Shown here: one piece after another, positions 19,665 to 29,020 of the stretch
Position numbering within the stretch: position 1 is the stretch's first letter
Layout: the number at the start of each line of letters is the position of its first letter
Source: Sphingomonas sp.
GTDB taxonomy: Bacteria; Pseudomonadota; Alphaproteobacteria; Sphingomonadales; Sphingomonadaceae
Reading direction: 5' to 3'
DNA length: 64,000 bases
Assembly: GCF_019746665.1 (NCBI RefSeq)
Contig: NZ_JAIERS010000020.1
Coordinates: 62,001 to 126,000, forward strand
The notes under the pieces: model-generated
What the model saw: only the letters and a program-made list of their open reading frames with translations
What the model was told of the DNA's origin: nothing
Database searches by the model: none
Translations under genes and position numbers: made by a program

Positions 19665-22028
19665 ATGCCCAGCCTCGCCGCCGCTTCCTCCTCCCGTACC
19701 CCCGCGCTGATCGCGCTGCTCGCCGGGCTTGGCGCCGGTGGGCTGGTCCTGTGGGCGGCGGGCGACTGGCGGATCGCCGCCGGCTTCGCGGCGAGCGCAT
19801 TGATCGGGCTCGGCCTGATCATGGCGGCGCGCTCGTTCGCGCCCAAGCCGGTGGCCGCTGAGCCCACCACCGATTGGTCGCTCGCTCGGGCGCTCGCCGA
19901 CGTCGCGACCGAGGCGGTCGCGGTGACCGATCATGGCGGCCGGCTGGTCTGCGCGAACGAGGCGTACCAGGCGCTGTTCCCGGAACTGCCGACGCCGCCC
20001 AATCTTCCGCTGGGCGAAAGTCTGGTCGCTACACTCGCCGATGCCGGGCGAGCCGCCTGGCGTGACGGGCTTGGGACAGCCAAGCTCGCGCTGCCCGAGG
20101 GCGAGGCGCAGCTGCGGGTCGCCCGGATCGGCGGCGGCGACGAACTACTGATCTGGCGCCTCGCGCTTCGCGAGCGGCAGGATTTGGCGCAACAGGCGGA
20201 AGCGCTCATCACCGGCCCCGCTGGGGCACGGCTGGGGAGCGCGGGGTTGATGGTCGCGTTGCTGTCACCCGAGGGGCGGGTGCGCGCGGCGAACCAGGTG
20301 CTGGGGCTGCGCGCTTTGGGCGACGGTTCCTCGCTCATTGGTCGAGACTTCGCGCAGTGCTTGGCGACCGATAACGAGGGCCTGCTCCGCTTCGCGCGCG
20401 AAGGGGCGGGCGGCACGCCGTTACGGCTGATCCAGCTGCCGTTCTTGGAGGGTGATCGCGCGCCGTTGCTGATCGCGCTCCTCGACGAGGAAGCACCGAT
20501 CGCCGCTACGGGAGGCACCGCCGCGATCCAGGCGCTGATTACCTTGCTTCCCTTCGGTATCGCGCTGGTCGACCGCGAGGGGCGCTTCGTGGAGATGAAC
20601 GCCGCGTTCCGCCGCGCGGCGATGGTCGATGCCGCCGCGCCGCCTCTCTATCCGGGCGATCTGGTGGTCCGCGAGGACAAGGCGGCGCTGGCGGACAGCG
20701 TGCGCCGCTTCGCCAATGGCGCGAGCCATGCGACGGACATCGCCGTTCGGCTCCGCGCCCGGCCCGACGATGCGGTATCGCTCACCATCGCCGGGGCGCG
20801 CGGGCTGGGCGAGGCGGCGGTGCTGATCGCGCTCAAGGATAATGGCGAGGAAGGCCGGCTGAAGCAGGAAGTAGCGCAGGCGACCAAGATGCAGGCGGTC
20901 GGCCAGCTTGCCGGCGGTGTCGCCCATGATTTCAACAACATCCTCACCGCGATCATCGGCCACTGCGACCTAATGCTGATGCGCCACGCGCCAGGCGACA
21001 GCGATTACGACGACATCCAGCAAATCCGCGCCAACTCTAACCGCGCGGCGAGCCTGACGCGGCAATTGCTCGCCTTTTCGCGCCAGCAGACGCTGCGCCC
21101 CCAGGTGCTGCAGCTTCCGGACGTGATTTCCGAAGTCTCCGCGTTGCTCAAGCGGCTGCTGGGGGAGACCGTGCGGCTAGAGGTGACGCATGGCCGCGCG
21201 CTGGGCGCGGTGCGCGCCGATCCGGGGCAGCTCGAGCAGGTGGTGATGAACCTGGCGGTCAACGCCCGCGACGCGATCCTCACGAAGCCGCCGCGCGGGG
21301 GCGGCGTGCTGCGGATCGAGACCTTCGCTGTCTCCGCTCAGGAGGTGCGCAAGATGGGCGCCGAGTTCATGGCACCGGGCGACTACACTGCGCTCGCCAT
21401 CAGCGATAATGGCGCCGGCATCCCGGCCGAGGTACTGCCGAAAATCTTCGAACCCTTCTTCACCACGAAAGAAGTCGGTAAGGGAACGGGGCTCGGCCTG
21501 TCGACCGTCTATGGCATCGTCAAGCAATCGGGCGGCTATATCTTCGCTGACTCGACGCAAGGGGAGGGCGCGCGCTTCACGATCTATCTTCCCGTTCACC
21601 GCGCTGAGGCGGCCGCCAAGGCGGCGAAACGCCCGCCCGCCGCCAAACCCACCGAGCTATGGGGCAGCGGCATGATCGTCTTGGTGGAAGACGAGGACAT
21701 GGTACGCGCTGTCGCCGAGCGCGCGCTCACCCGCCAGGGCTATAAGGTGCTCACCGCCGAACATGGGGAGGCCGCGCTCGATCTGCTCGGGCGGATCGAC
21801 AAGCCCGATTTGCTCGTCTCCGACGTGGTGATGCCAACGATGGACGGCCCCACGCTCGTCCGCGCCGCGCGGGAGCGTTATCCCGATCTGCCGATCCTGT
21901 TCATGTCCGGCTATGCCGAGGAACAATTACGCAAGTCGATCGATCTGGCGAATGTCGCCTTCCTGCCGAAACCTTTCTCGGTTCAGCAATTGGCGGAGGC
22001 GGTGCGCGGTGCCTTGGCGCCGCGCTGA
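19665..22028 (+). CDS. cckA: Cell-cycle hybrid histidine kinase CckA
   Basis: 787 residues. Two N-terminal membrane helices (about 10-55), PAS-like sensor regions, then HisKA with His421 in [17 protein letters not shown], an HATPase domain ([36 protein letters not shown]) and a C-terminal receiver with Asp720 in [11 protein letters not shown]. The HisKA and adjacent sequence match the CckA type, which through ChpT controls CtrA and CpdR in alphaproteobacteria. Downstream roles in this organism are inferred. It is followed at 19 bp by a single-domain receiver protein. Confidence 0.9.
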   Translation: MPSLAAASSSRTPALIALLAGLGAGGLVLWAAGDWRIAAGFAASALIGLGLIMAARSFAPKPVAAEPTTDWSLARALADVATEAVAVTDHGGRLVCANEAYQALFPELPTPPNLPLGESLVATLADAGRAAWRDGLGTAKLALPEGEAQLRVARIGGGDELLIWRLALRERQDLAQQAEALITGPAGARLGSAGLMVALLSPEGRVRAANQVLGLRALGDGSSLIGRDFAQCLATDNEGLLRFAREGAGGTPLRLIQLPFLEGDRAPLLIALLDEEAPIAATGGTAAIQALITLLPFGIALVDREGRFVEMNAAFRRAAMVDAAAPPLYPGDLVVREDKAALADSVRRFANGASHATDIAVRLRARPDDAVSLTIAGARGLGEAAVLIALKDNGEEGRLKQEVAQATKMQAVGQLAGGVAHDFNNILTAIIGHCDLMLMRHAPGDSDYDDIQQIRANSNRAASLTRQLLAFSRQQTLRPQVLQLPDVISEVSALLKRLLGETVRLEVTHGRALGAVRADPGQLEQVVMNLAVNARDAILTKPPRGGGVLRIETFAVSAQEVRKMGAEFMAPGDYTALAISDNGAGIPAEVLPKIFEPFFTTKEVGKGTGLGLSTVYGIVKQSGGYIFADSTQGEGARFTIYLPVHRAEAAAKAAKRPPAAKPTELWGSGMIVLVEDEDMVRAVAERALTRQGYKVLTAEHGEAALDLLGRIDKPDLLVSDVVMPTMDGPTLVRAARERYPDLPILFMSGYAEEQLRKSIDLANVAFLPKPFSVQQLAEAVRGALAPR

Positions 22029-22047
22029 GCAGGCGTTAGGGAGGCAT

Positions 22048-22398
22048 ATGACCGTCCAGAAGATCCTCGTTGTCGAAGACGAGCCGTTGATCGCGATGAT
22101 GATCGAGGATTTTCTCGACATGCTCGGCAAATCGCACGCGGGCACGGCGGATAATGTGTCCGAGGCGCTGGCGATGGTCGACGCGGGCGGCATTGACGCG
22201 GCGATCCTCGATTTGAACCTGCGTGGCGGCGAGACGAGTTGGCCGGTTGCCGAGCGCCTCGCTCAGGCAGGTGTGCCGTTCATTTTCGCGAGCGGTGGGC
22301 TCGGCGAAAGCGTCGATCCGCCGTTCAACGACCGTCCCGTGCTGCCAAAGCCCTTCACCATCGACGCGGTCGCCAAGGCACTCGACGCCCTGGGCTGA
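22048..22398 (+). CDS. Single-domain response regulator
   Basis: 116 residues comprising only a receiver domain: acidic pair Glu10/Asp11 (VVEDEPLI), phospho-acceptor Asp55 (AILDLNLRGG), Ser in FIFASGG and Lys in LPKPF. There is no output domain. GGGAGG precedes the ATG. It is directly downstream of cckA and likely co-transcribed, so it may take or drain phosphate in that pathway; this is inference from position. Confidence 0.88.
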   Translation: MTVQKILVVEDEPLIAMMIEDFLDMLGKSHAGTADNVSEALAMVDAGGIDAAILDLNLRGGETSWPVAERLAQAGVPFIFASGGLGESVDPPFNDRPVLPKPFTIDAVAKALDALG

Positions 22399-22476
22399 GC
22401 CGCGCGCGGGTCGGGCGCCCGCAACCGGCGCCGCGCCGGTCCGTTGATGCCGCTCTTAGCCACGAGGAGCGCGACG

Positions 22477-23469
22477 ATGACCGATACCCCCTCCCGCCGC
22501 AATGTGATGATCGGCTCGGCGATCGGCGCGGCCTCCGCGCTCGCCGCCCCGTCGCTGGGTGAGGCGCGCGCGACCCGCGCCGACGCCGCCCCACCGCGCG
22601 ATCCGCGCGGGCTCTATCCCAAGCCGCCGTTCAAGCGCCAGGAGCAGCCCTGGCCGGGGCTCGCCAGCAAGATGGAGCCGCGACCCGACCATGGCGAACA
22701 GAACTATCGCGGCAGCGGCCGGCTGAGCGGGCGGCGCGCGCTGATCACCGGCGGCGATTCGGGGATGGGGGCGGCCGCCGCAATCGCTTATGCGCGGGAG
22801 GGTGCCGATGTCGCAATCAACTTCCTGCTCGACGAACAGCCCGACGCCGATCTGGTGCTGCGCGAAATCCGCGCGGCGGGCCGCAAGGGTGTACCGCTGC
22901 CGGGCGATTTGCGCGACGAGGGCTTTTGCCAGAATCTCATCGAAGACGCCGTCAAACAACTGGGTGGGATCGACATTCTGGTGTCGAACGCCGCGCGCCA
23001 ACAGGCGCACCCCTCGATCATGGACATCAGCAGCGAGAATTTCGACTGGACGATGAAGACCAACATCTATGCGCCTTTCTGGCTGATCAAGGCGGCGCTC
23101 CCGCATCTGAAGCCGGGCGCGGTGATCATCGGCACCACCTCCGAACAGGCGCAGGACCCCTCCGCGGATCTGTACGACTATGCGATGACCAAGGCGGCGA
23201 CGACGAGCTATATCCGTAGCCTCGCCAAGCAACTCGCCGGGCGCGGCATCCGGGTGAACGGGGTAGCGCCGGGGCCGATCTGGACGCCGCTCCAGGTGTC
23301 GGGTGGCGCGTCGATGGACAAGCTGGAGAAATTCGGCGGGCAGACGCCGCTCGGCCGCCCCGGCCAGCCGGGCGAGCTGGCCGGCATCTACGTCGCGCTC
23401 GCCGAGCCGGGGAACAGCTATGCGACCGGCCAGGTCTATGGCGCGATGGGCGGGGGCGGCCAGCCCTGA
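22477..23469 (+). CDS. Short-chain dehydrogenase/reductase with Tat-like leader
   Basis: 330 residues. The N-terminus (SRRNVMIGSAIGAASALAAPSLGEA) resembles a twin-arginine signal, unusual but known for this YghA/YhdG-like SDR group. The Rossmann motif is TGGDSGMG, with catalytic Ser in GTTSEQ and the YxxxK pair in YDYAMTK. The pre-domain PFKRQEQPWPG...KMEPRPDHGE is typical of the subfamily linked to general stress. The substrate is unknown. GAGGAG precedes the ATG. Confidence 0.88.
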   Translation: MTDTPSRRNVMIGSAIGAASALAAPSLGEARATRADAAPPRDPRGLYPKPPFKRQEQPWPGLASKMEPRPDHGEQNYRGSGRLSGRRALITGGDSGMGAAAAIAYAREGADVAINFLLDEQPDADLVLREIRAAGRKGVPLPGDLRDEGFCQNLIEDAVKQLGGIDILVSNAARQQAHPSIMDISSENFDWTMKTNIYAPFWLIKAALPHLKPGAVIIGTTSEQAQDPSADLYDYAMTKAATTSYIRSLAKQLAGRGIRVNGVAPGPIWTPLQVSGGASMDKLEKFGGQTPLGRPGQPGELAGIYVALAEPGNSYATGQVYGAMGGGGQP

Positions 23470-23479
23470 TTGCCTTCAT

Positions 23480-23494
23480 GTTCCCCTCTTGTTC
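23480..23494 (+). promoter_or_regulatory. LexA-binding SOS box of recA
   Basis: GTTC-CCCTCTT-GTTC matches the alphaproteobacterial LexA operator GTTC-N7-GTTC exactly. It lies 69 bp upstream of the recA ATG. An overlapping inverted pair, GTTC-GATCG-GAAC (23491-23503), extends it. Confidence 0.85.
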
Positions 23495-23563
23495 GATCGG
23501 AACATTTGTTGTACATCGCCTACTTGAACGCCCGGCCCCGCCGGGCTAGCGAGGAGCTTGGCG

Positions 23564-24652
23564 ATGACGACGAAGCTGAAGGTGGTCGAGACGATGGCGG
23601 TGGCGGGGGACAAAATGGCGGCGGATCGCCAAAAGGCGCTCGAAGCGGCGCTGGCGCAGATCGACCGGGCGTTCGGCAAGGGCTCAGCGATGCGGCTGGG
23701 CGACAAGGCGACGATGCAGGTCGAGGCGATCTCGACCGGGTCGCTCGGGCTCGACATCGCGCTCGGTGTCGGCGGCTTGCCGCGCGGGCGGGTGATTGAG
23801 ATTTATGGGCCGGAAAGCTCGGGGAAAACGACGCTCGCGCTCCACGTGATCGCGGAAGCCCAGAAGCAGGGCGGCATGGCGGCATTCGTTGATGCCGAAC
23901 ACGCGCTGGACCCCGTTTATGCGAAGAAACTGGGGGTCGATATCGACCAGCTGATCGTCTCACAGCCCGATACCGGTGAACAGGCGCTGGAGATCACCGA
24001 TACGTTGGTGCGCTCTAACGCGATTGACGTGCTGGTGGTCGATTCGGTCGCCGCGCTCGTGCCGCGCGCCGAAATCGAGGGCGAGATGGGTGACAGCCAT
24101 GTCGGCCTGCAGGCGCGGCTGATGTCGCAATCGCTGCGCAAGCTCACCGGCTCGATCAGCCGCTCGCGCTGCATGGTGATCTTCATCAACCAGCTGCGCC
24201 AGAAGATCGGCGTGATGTACGGCAATCCCGAGACGACGACCGGCGGCAACGCGCTCAAATTTTATGCGAGCGTCCGGCTCGACATCCGCCGCACCGGCCA
24301 GATCAAGGACCGCGAGGATGTGATCGGCAACACCACCCGGGTGAAGGTGGTGAAGAACAAGGTCGCGCCGCCGTTCAAGCAGGTCGAGTTCGACATCATG
24401 TACGGCCAGGGCATTTCGAAGATCGGCGAGATTCTTGATCTCGGCGTTAAGGCCGGGCTGGTCGAGAAATCGGGCGCCTGGTTCAGCTATGACAGCATTC
24501 GCATCGGCCAGGGCCGGGAGAATGCGAAGAATTATCTGCTCGAGAATGCCGAAGTCGCCGATCGGCTTGAGCGCGCCATCCGCGGGCGGATGGACAAGGT
24601 GGCCGAAGAGATGATGGCCGGCCCCGAGGAGGACGAGGCCGACGATCTTTGA
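23564..24652 (+). CDS. recA: Recombinase RecA
   Basis: 362 residues. DNA strand exchange and LexA co-protease. Walker [10 protein letters not shown], the [18 protein letters not shown] block, loop L1/L2 regions and [31 protein letters not shown] are all intact; the tail is acidic (PEEDEADDL) as in the family. ATG at 23564 has GAGGAG 7 nt upstream; a TTG two codons earlier is less likely. Expected to be induced by DNA damage through the SOS box at 23480. Confidence 0.98.
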   Translation: MTTKLKVVETMAVAGDKMAADRQKALEAALAQIDRAFGKGSAMRLGDKATMQVEAISTGSLGLDIALGVGGLPRGRVIEIYGPESSGKTTLALHVIAEAQKQGGMAAFVDAEHALDPVYAKKLGVDIDQLIVSQPDTGEQALEITDTLVRSNAIDVLVVDSVAALVPRAEIEGEMGDSHVGLQARLMSQSLRKLTGSISRSRCMVIFINQLRQKIGVMYGNPETTTGGNALKFYASVRLDIRRTGQIKDREDVIGNTTRVKVVKNKVAPPFKQVEFDIMYGQGISKIGEILDLGVKAGLVEKSGAWFSYDSIRIGQGRENAKNYLLENAEVADRLERAIRGRMDKVAEEMMAGPEEDEADDL

Positions 24653-24660
24653 GTTGTGGC

Positions 24661-24689
24661 GCCGCCATCGTCCGCGCGGTGATGGCGGC
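24661..24689 (+). terminator. Hairpin after recA
   Basis: A perfect 9-bp stem (GCCGCCATC / GATGGCGGC) with an 11-nt loop starts 8 nt after the recA stop. No T-run is seen. Confidence 0.6.
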
Positions 24690-24746
24690 TCTCGACACCC
24701 CAGGCGCCCCGGTTAAGGTGAGGGGAGATTTGCGCCAGGGGGTATC

Positions 24747-25370
24747 ATGATCACCGTCCATCACCTCAATAATTCGCGCTCGCAGCGGGTGCTTTGGCTG
24801 CTCGAGGAACTCGAATTGCCTTACGAGATCCGCTTCTATCAGCGCGATAGCAAGACGATGCTTGCACCGCCAACGCTGGCGGCGGTGCATCCTCTGGGCA
24901 AGTCGCCGGTGATTGAGGACGAGGGCTGCGTCGTCGCCGAGACGGGGGCGATCATCGAATATCTCACCGAAAAGGCCGATGGCCGGCTGGGCGCGCCAGC
25001 GCATCGTGGCGACGCGCTGCGCTATCGTTATTTCCTGCATTATGCCGAGGGCTCGGTGATGCCGCCGCTGTTGCTGAAACTGGTGCTCGGTCGCGTGCCG
25101 CTGTTCGGCAAATCGGCGCAGAAGCGGGTGCAGCCGATGATCGACCGCCATCTTGATTATATCGAGGGCGAACTCGCCAGCCGGCCTTGGTTCGCGGGCG
25201 GCGCTTTCACCGCCGCCGATGTGATGATGAGCTTCCCGCTGGAGGCCGCGCGTGGCCGCGCCGGGCTCGACGCGAGCCGTCCGGCGACGATCGCCTGGCT
25301 CGACAAGATCCACGCTCGCCCGGCCTATCAGGCAGCGCTCAACAAGGGCGGTACCTATGCCTATGCGTGA
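24747..25370 (+). CDS. Glutathione S-transferase family protein
   Basis: 207 residues. The thioredoxin-fold N-terminal domain contains HHLNNSRSQRVLWLLEEL with Ser in the catalytic position and the cis-Pro GKSPVIED, and VVAETGAIIEYL binds glutathione gamma-Glu. An all-helical C-terminal domain follows with FTAADVMMSFPLEA. Probably a cytoplasmic detoxification enzyme; the substrate is unknown. Confidence 0.9.
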   Translation: MITVHHLNNSRSQRVLWLLEELELPYEIRFYQRDSKTMLAPPTLAAVHPLGKSPVIEDEGCVVAETGAIIEYLTEKADGRLGAPAHRGDALRYRYFLHYAEGSVMPPLLLKLVLGRVPLFGKSAQKRVQPMIDRHLDYIEGELASRPWFAGGAFTAADVMMSFPLEAARGRAGLDASRPATIAWLDKIHARPAYQAALNKGGTYAYA

Positions 25371-25615
25371 AACGGATCGATCCGAGTAGAGCGTGGACCT
25401 GCCGTCGGAGATGGCCAGCTGACGAGGGCGTAACCAACCTTGGCCGTTCTTAACGCAGTGGCGCGCTGAGATCCCACGAGTGTCGATCGTTCGGGTTGGC
25501 TCAGCCGGGTTGTGTCCTGTTCGCTGCGAAGAAGCTGCGCGGGGCCAGCACGGTCATTCCTTTCCAAGTGGTGTCCAGGCTGGCGTTCCCTCGGGCCACC
25601 ACACCGATCCAAAGT
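25371..25615. other. Intergenic stretch without a supported gene
   Basis: 245 bp between the GST and MaoC genes. On the minus strand a short open stretch (about 25508-25614) with coding-like third positions reads ...ARGNASLDTTWKGMTVLAP... and ends in TGA. It may be the tail of a lost gene, but nothing recognisable starts it. Confidence 0.35.
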
Positions 25616-26068
25616 TCAGTTCATGCGTTTCAACAACAACGCGGTGCGCAAACATTCGCACACTCGCTCGTCGCGCTGGTTGAGCATTTGGTGGCGCCAT
25701 GTGACCAGCCCGGCATTGGGGCGGGACTTGCTCTCGCGCAGATCGGTGACTTCGCTTGTCGCGCGCAGCGTGTCGCCGATGAAGACGGGGGCGGGCATCA
25801 CGAGCTTGTCATAGCCGAGATTGGCGACGAGCGTGCCCATCGTCGTCTCGGCGACGGTGATCCCCACCATCAGGCTGAAGGTAAAGGTGCCGTTGACGAG
25901 GATGCGGCCAAACTCGCTCGCCTTTGCCGCTTCGGCGTCGAGGTGGAGCGGCTGGGGGTTGTGCGTCATCGTCGACCACAGGAGGTTGTCGGTCTCCGTT
26001 ACCGTGCGGCGCAAGGGGTGCTCGATGGTCTCGCCGAGCTGCCATTCGTCGAAATATTTGCCGGGCAT
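25616..26068 (-). CDS. MaoC-like (R)-specific dehydratase / hot-dog hydratase
   Basis: 150 residues of the MaoC hot-dog fold. The motif NPQPLHLDAEAAKASEFGR carries the Asp/His hydratase pair (family D-x4-H-like), followed by ILVNGTFTFSLMVG. GGGAAG precedes the ATG. It lies downstream of the MCC alpha gene on the same strand, about 220 bp away. It may hydrate a branched enoyl-CoA of the leucine route, but the exact substrate cannot be read from sequence. Confidence 0.85.
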   Translation of the reverse strand: MPGKYFDEWQLGETIEHPLRRTVTETDNLLWSTMTHNPQPLHLDAEAAKASEFGRILVNGTFTFSLMVGITVAETTMGTLVANLGYDKLVMPAPVFIGDTLRATSEVTDLRESKSRPNAGLVTWRHQMLNQRDERVCECLRTALLLKRMN

Positions 26069-26262
26069 TCTTGCTTCCCTATTTCCCTCGCCCCTGCTTG
26101 CAGGAGAGAGGGTTGCGTAGACTTAATCTTTGTGCAGCAAAGGCTTAGTCGGCGCTGGGTGAGGGGTATAAGCGACCGCGGAAGTGGTCGCGCGACCGCG
26201 CGGGCGACGGCTTCCCCTCATCCAAGCGCCGCTAGGCGGCTCGCGCCGCCAAGCTCTGCTAT

Positions 26263-26286
26263 CCTTCTCCCGCAGGCGGGAGAAGG
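26263..26286 (-). terminator. Perfect palindrome directly after mccA
   Basis: An 11-bp stem (CCTTCTCCCGC / GCGGGAGAAGG) with a 2-nt loop abuts the mccA stop codon. It may end the mccA transcript or be a small extragenic repeat; a related but weaker CCCTC...GAGGG hairpin lies near 26090-26112. Confidence 0.55.
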
Positions 26287-28227
26287 CTATTCCTTCGCCG
26301 CCACCCGTACGAGCAGCGCCTCGACCGGCACCTGCGCGCCGGGCACGGCGTTGAGTTCGGCCACCACCCCGTCGAACGGCGCGGTGATCGCGTGCTCCAT
26401 CTTCATCGCTTCGAGTGTGACGAGGCGCTGGCCCTTGGTAACCTTGTCGCCAGGCGCGACTTCGACCGCCGTGATGCGCCCGGGCATCGGAGCAAGGAGG
26501 GCACCGGAACTTTGCCCAGAGCCGGTAGTAAAGCGCTCGGAGCCGACGAATGCAAATCGGTGCTGAGCAACGTGGCGGTCGTCTCGGACCCACACGGCTT
26601 CGTCGTCGAAATCATAATATTCAGGGGCAACGATGCCGGTGTGGTCCAAGTCGATGACTTGGGGCTCCCCGTCCACTGACAGCCGCACCCGCCGGTTCTG
26701 CTGCGCATTCACGCGAAAGCCGAACATCGGGTTCCAAACAGCGTCGGGTAGAGCAATCCAACTGCGGTTCCCGTTGCCGCCGAGATATGGCTGCACAAAC
26801 GTAGATGAGGACGGGTTCTCAAGCAGCAGGATTGCGCCGGCGCTCGTTAATCGGTCATCGGGAACTTCGCGATCGGTGAGCGTCTCAATCCGACGCTGGA
26901 TCAAGCCAGTATCGACGTTACCATCACGGAATTCCCGGGCGGTAAGCGCCCGTACGAGAAACTCAGCGTTTGTCCGAACTGGCGCTATCTGAACTCTTGC
27001 ACAGGCAGCGGCTAGCTGGCCTATAGCATCCGCGCGCGTTCGGCCATGCTCCACCAACTTGGCTATCATGGGATCATAGAAGGGGCTCACCGCGCCGCCT
27101 GCCGTAACGCCTGCCTCGACGCGCGATGCGAGTAGGTTGCAGGACTCGAGTCGCCCCACGCTCGGCAGGAACCCCTTGGCCGGATCCTCCGCATAGAGCC
27201 GCGCTTCGATCGCCCAGCCATTGATACTCAGCTCCTCCTGCCGCTTGGGCAGCGTTTCGCCGCTCGCGACGCGCAGCTGCCATTCGACGAGATCAACCCC
27301 GGTAATCTCCTCGGTCACCGGATGCTCGACCTGGAGCCGCGTGTTCATTTCCATGAACCAGATGCGGTCGGCGCGCAGGCCCTCGCTCGCGTCGGCGATG
27401 AACTCGATCGTGCCAGCCCCGACATAATCGACCGCCCGCGCCGCGCGCACCGCGGTTGCGCACAGGGCGGCGCGGGTATCCTCGGACATGCCAGGGGCGG
27501 GGGCTTCCTCGATCACCTTCTGGTGGCGTCGCTGGAGCGAGCAGTCGCGTTCGAACAGGTGAACGATGTTGCCGTGGATGTCGCCGAACACCTGCACTTC
27601 GATATGGCGCGGCGAGAGGATATATTTCTCGATCAGCACCCGGTCGTCGCCGAAGCTGGAGGCCGCCTCGCGCTTGCAGCTGGCGAGGGCGTCGGCGAAA
27701 TCGGCGGCCGCGTCCACCCGGCGCATCCCCTTGCCGCCGCCGCCCGCGACCGCCTTGATCAGCACCGGGTAGCCGACCCCGTCGGCTTCCGCGCGGAGCC
27801 GGTCCAGGCTTTGGTCTTCGCCGAGATAGCCGGGCGTCACCTGCACGCCGGCGTCCGCCATCAGCTTCTTGGCGGCGTCCTTCAGCCCCATCGCGCGGAT
27901 CGAGTGCGGCGTCGCACCGACCCAGATCAGCCCTGCGGTCGCAACGGCCTCGGCGAACTCGGCGTTCTCCGACAGGAAGCCATAGCCGGGGTGGATCGCC
28001 TCGGCCCCCGTTGCCAGTGCCGCCGCGATGATCTTGTCGCCGCGCAAATAGCTCTCGCGTGCTGGCGAAGGGCCGATATGCAACGCCTCGTCAGCTTGGC
28101 GCACATGCAATGCCTTGGCGTCGGCGTCCGAATAGACGGCGATGGTGCGAATGCCCATCGCCCGGGCGGTCCGGATGATGCGGCAGGCGATTTCGCCGCG
28201 ATTGGCGATCAGGAGCGAGGCGATCAT
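26287..28227 (-). CDS. mccA: Methylcrotonyl-CoA carboxylase biotin-containing alpha subunit
   Basis: 646 residues. Biotin carboxylase domain (about 1-445; IANRGEIACRIIRTA, ATP-grasp AGGGGKGMR, EMNTRLQVEHPVTEE), BT linker region, and C-terminal biotinyl domain with Lys609 in EAMKM. It carboxylates biotin for transfer to 3-methylcrotonyl-CoA in leucine breakdown. Assignment to MCC rather than propionyl- or acetyl-CoA carboxylase rests on the nearby mccB-like beta subunit and isovaleryl-CoA dehydrogenase. The middle (about 26460-27130) uses more A/T-ending codons than the flanks. Confidence 0.88.
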   Translation of the reverse strand: MIASLLIANRGEIACRIIRTARAMGIRTIAVYSDADAKALHVRQADEALHIGPSPARESYLRGDKIIAAALATGAEAIHPGYGFLSENAEFAEAVATAGLIWVGATPHSIRAMGLKDAAKKLMADAGVQVTPGYLGEDQSLDRLRAEADGVGYPVLIKAVAGGGGKGMRRVDAAADFADALASCKREAASSFGDDRVLIEKYILSPRHIEVQVFGDIHGNIVHLFERDCSLQRRHQKVIEEAPAPGMSEDTRAALCATAVRAARAVDYVGAGTIEFIADASEGLRADRIWFMEMNTRLQVEHPVTEEITGVDLVEWQLRVASGETLPKRQEELSINGWAIEARLYAEDPAKGFLPSVGRLESCNLLASRVEAGVTAGGAVSPFYDPMIAKLVEHGRTRADAIGQLAAACARVQIAPVRTNAEFLVRALTAREFRDGNVDTGLIQRRIETLTDREVPDDRLTSAGAILLLENPSSSTFVQPYLGGNGNRSWIALPDAVWNPMFGFRVNAQQNRRVRLSVDGEPQVIDLDHTGIVAPEYYDFDDEAVWVRDDRHVAQHRFAFVGSERFTTGSGQSSGALLAPMPGRITAVEVAPGDKVTKGQRLVTLEAMKMEHAITAPFDGVVAELNAVPGAQVPVEALLVRVAAKE

Positions 28228-28277
28228 TCGAGGGGCGATAACCGCTCAAGCGCCGCTGTGCATCTGATTTCAGCCGC

Positions 28278-28751
28278 CTAGCTTCCAGCCTCGCACTGGG
28301 TACGGTTCGACCAGCTGAGATTCTGCACCTTCCAACTGCCGCCCTCGCGCACCAGATCGAAGAGATCATAGCCGCAATGATGAAGCTTGCCGTCGATGTA
28401 GAAGTTGTAGCGGCCCCATACATACGCCAGGTCGCCGTCGATCTCGATCGCGGGATCGTAGAGCCGTTCCTCGAAGCGCTCCGGCCCGGGCGTGAAGCGC
28501 GCGAGCAGCGCCTCGCGGGTGAAATGGACGATGCGCCGGCTGCCATCGGGGTTCTCGCTGGCGACGGTCGCGGTTGCCTCAGGGCGGAGCGTGTCGGCGA
28601 TCTTCGCGGCGTCGCGCGCGGCGATGCCGGCGAACAGCGCGTTGACGGTCTGCATCACCCGCGTCTCCTCGCCTTGCGGCTGCGGCGGAAGGCCGGTGCC
28701 TTTGGGGAGGGGCGCAACGGGAGTGGTTTGGAGGAGAAGGGCGAGGATCAT
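28278..28751 (-). CDS. Exported NTF2-like (SnoaL/DUF4440) protein
   Basis: 157 residues. A short hydrophobic N-terminus (MILALLLQTTPVAPL) suggests export. The rest is an NTF2-like cone: AGIAARDAAKIADTL, a beta-rich middle (RIVHFTREALLARF), YVWGRYNFYIDGKLHHCGYDLFDLV and WKVQNLSWS. Ligand or activity is unknown. It sits 50 bp upstream of mccA on the same strand and is likely co-transcribed with it. Confidence 0.8.
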   Translation of the reverse strand: MILALLLQTTPVAPLPKGTGLPPQPQGEETRVMQTVNALFAGIAARDAAKIADTLRPEATATVASENPDGSRRIVHFTREALLARFTPGPERFEERLYDPAIEIDGDLAYVWGRYNFYIDGKLHHCGYDLFDLVREGGSWKVQNLSWSNRTQCEAGS

Positions 28752-29020
28752 TCAAGGCTCCGGCGCAACAGCTGGCGTTGGCAAAGCATAGCCCGTCCTC
28801 GCTGGCAATGGGGCGCCGCATCGCGCGACCCGATCAACCCCGGGCCGGGGCGCGGTGGGCGGTGCCAGACTTTCGGGCGGGCGCGCCGCCCTCGGCACTA
28901 AGGCCCCACATTGGGCCCGCCCAACTGGCTGTTCAGGACGATCGGCATAATCTTTGGGAGCATCGGTTTGGCCCAGGCCGCCAAAAGAGCGCCCGGTATC
29001 GGCCCAACGGGAAAGGCGCA

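Noticed and set aside
17513..19870. 785-codon open frame on the minus strand
   Set aside because: Fully antisense to the second M13 peptidase; an artefact of GC-rich third positions, with no domain or ribosome-binding site.
25496..26566. Plus-strand open frame of 356 codons
   Set aside because: Runs antisense to MaoC and mccA and has no coherent protein pattern.
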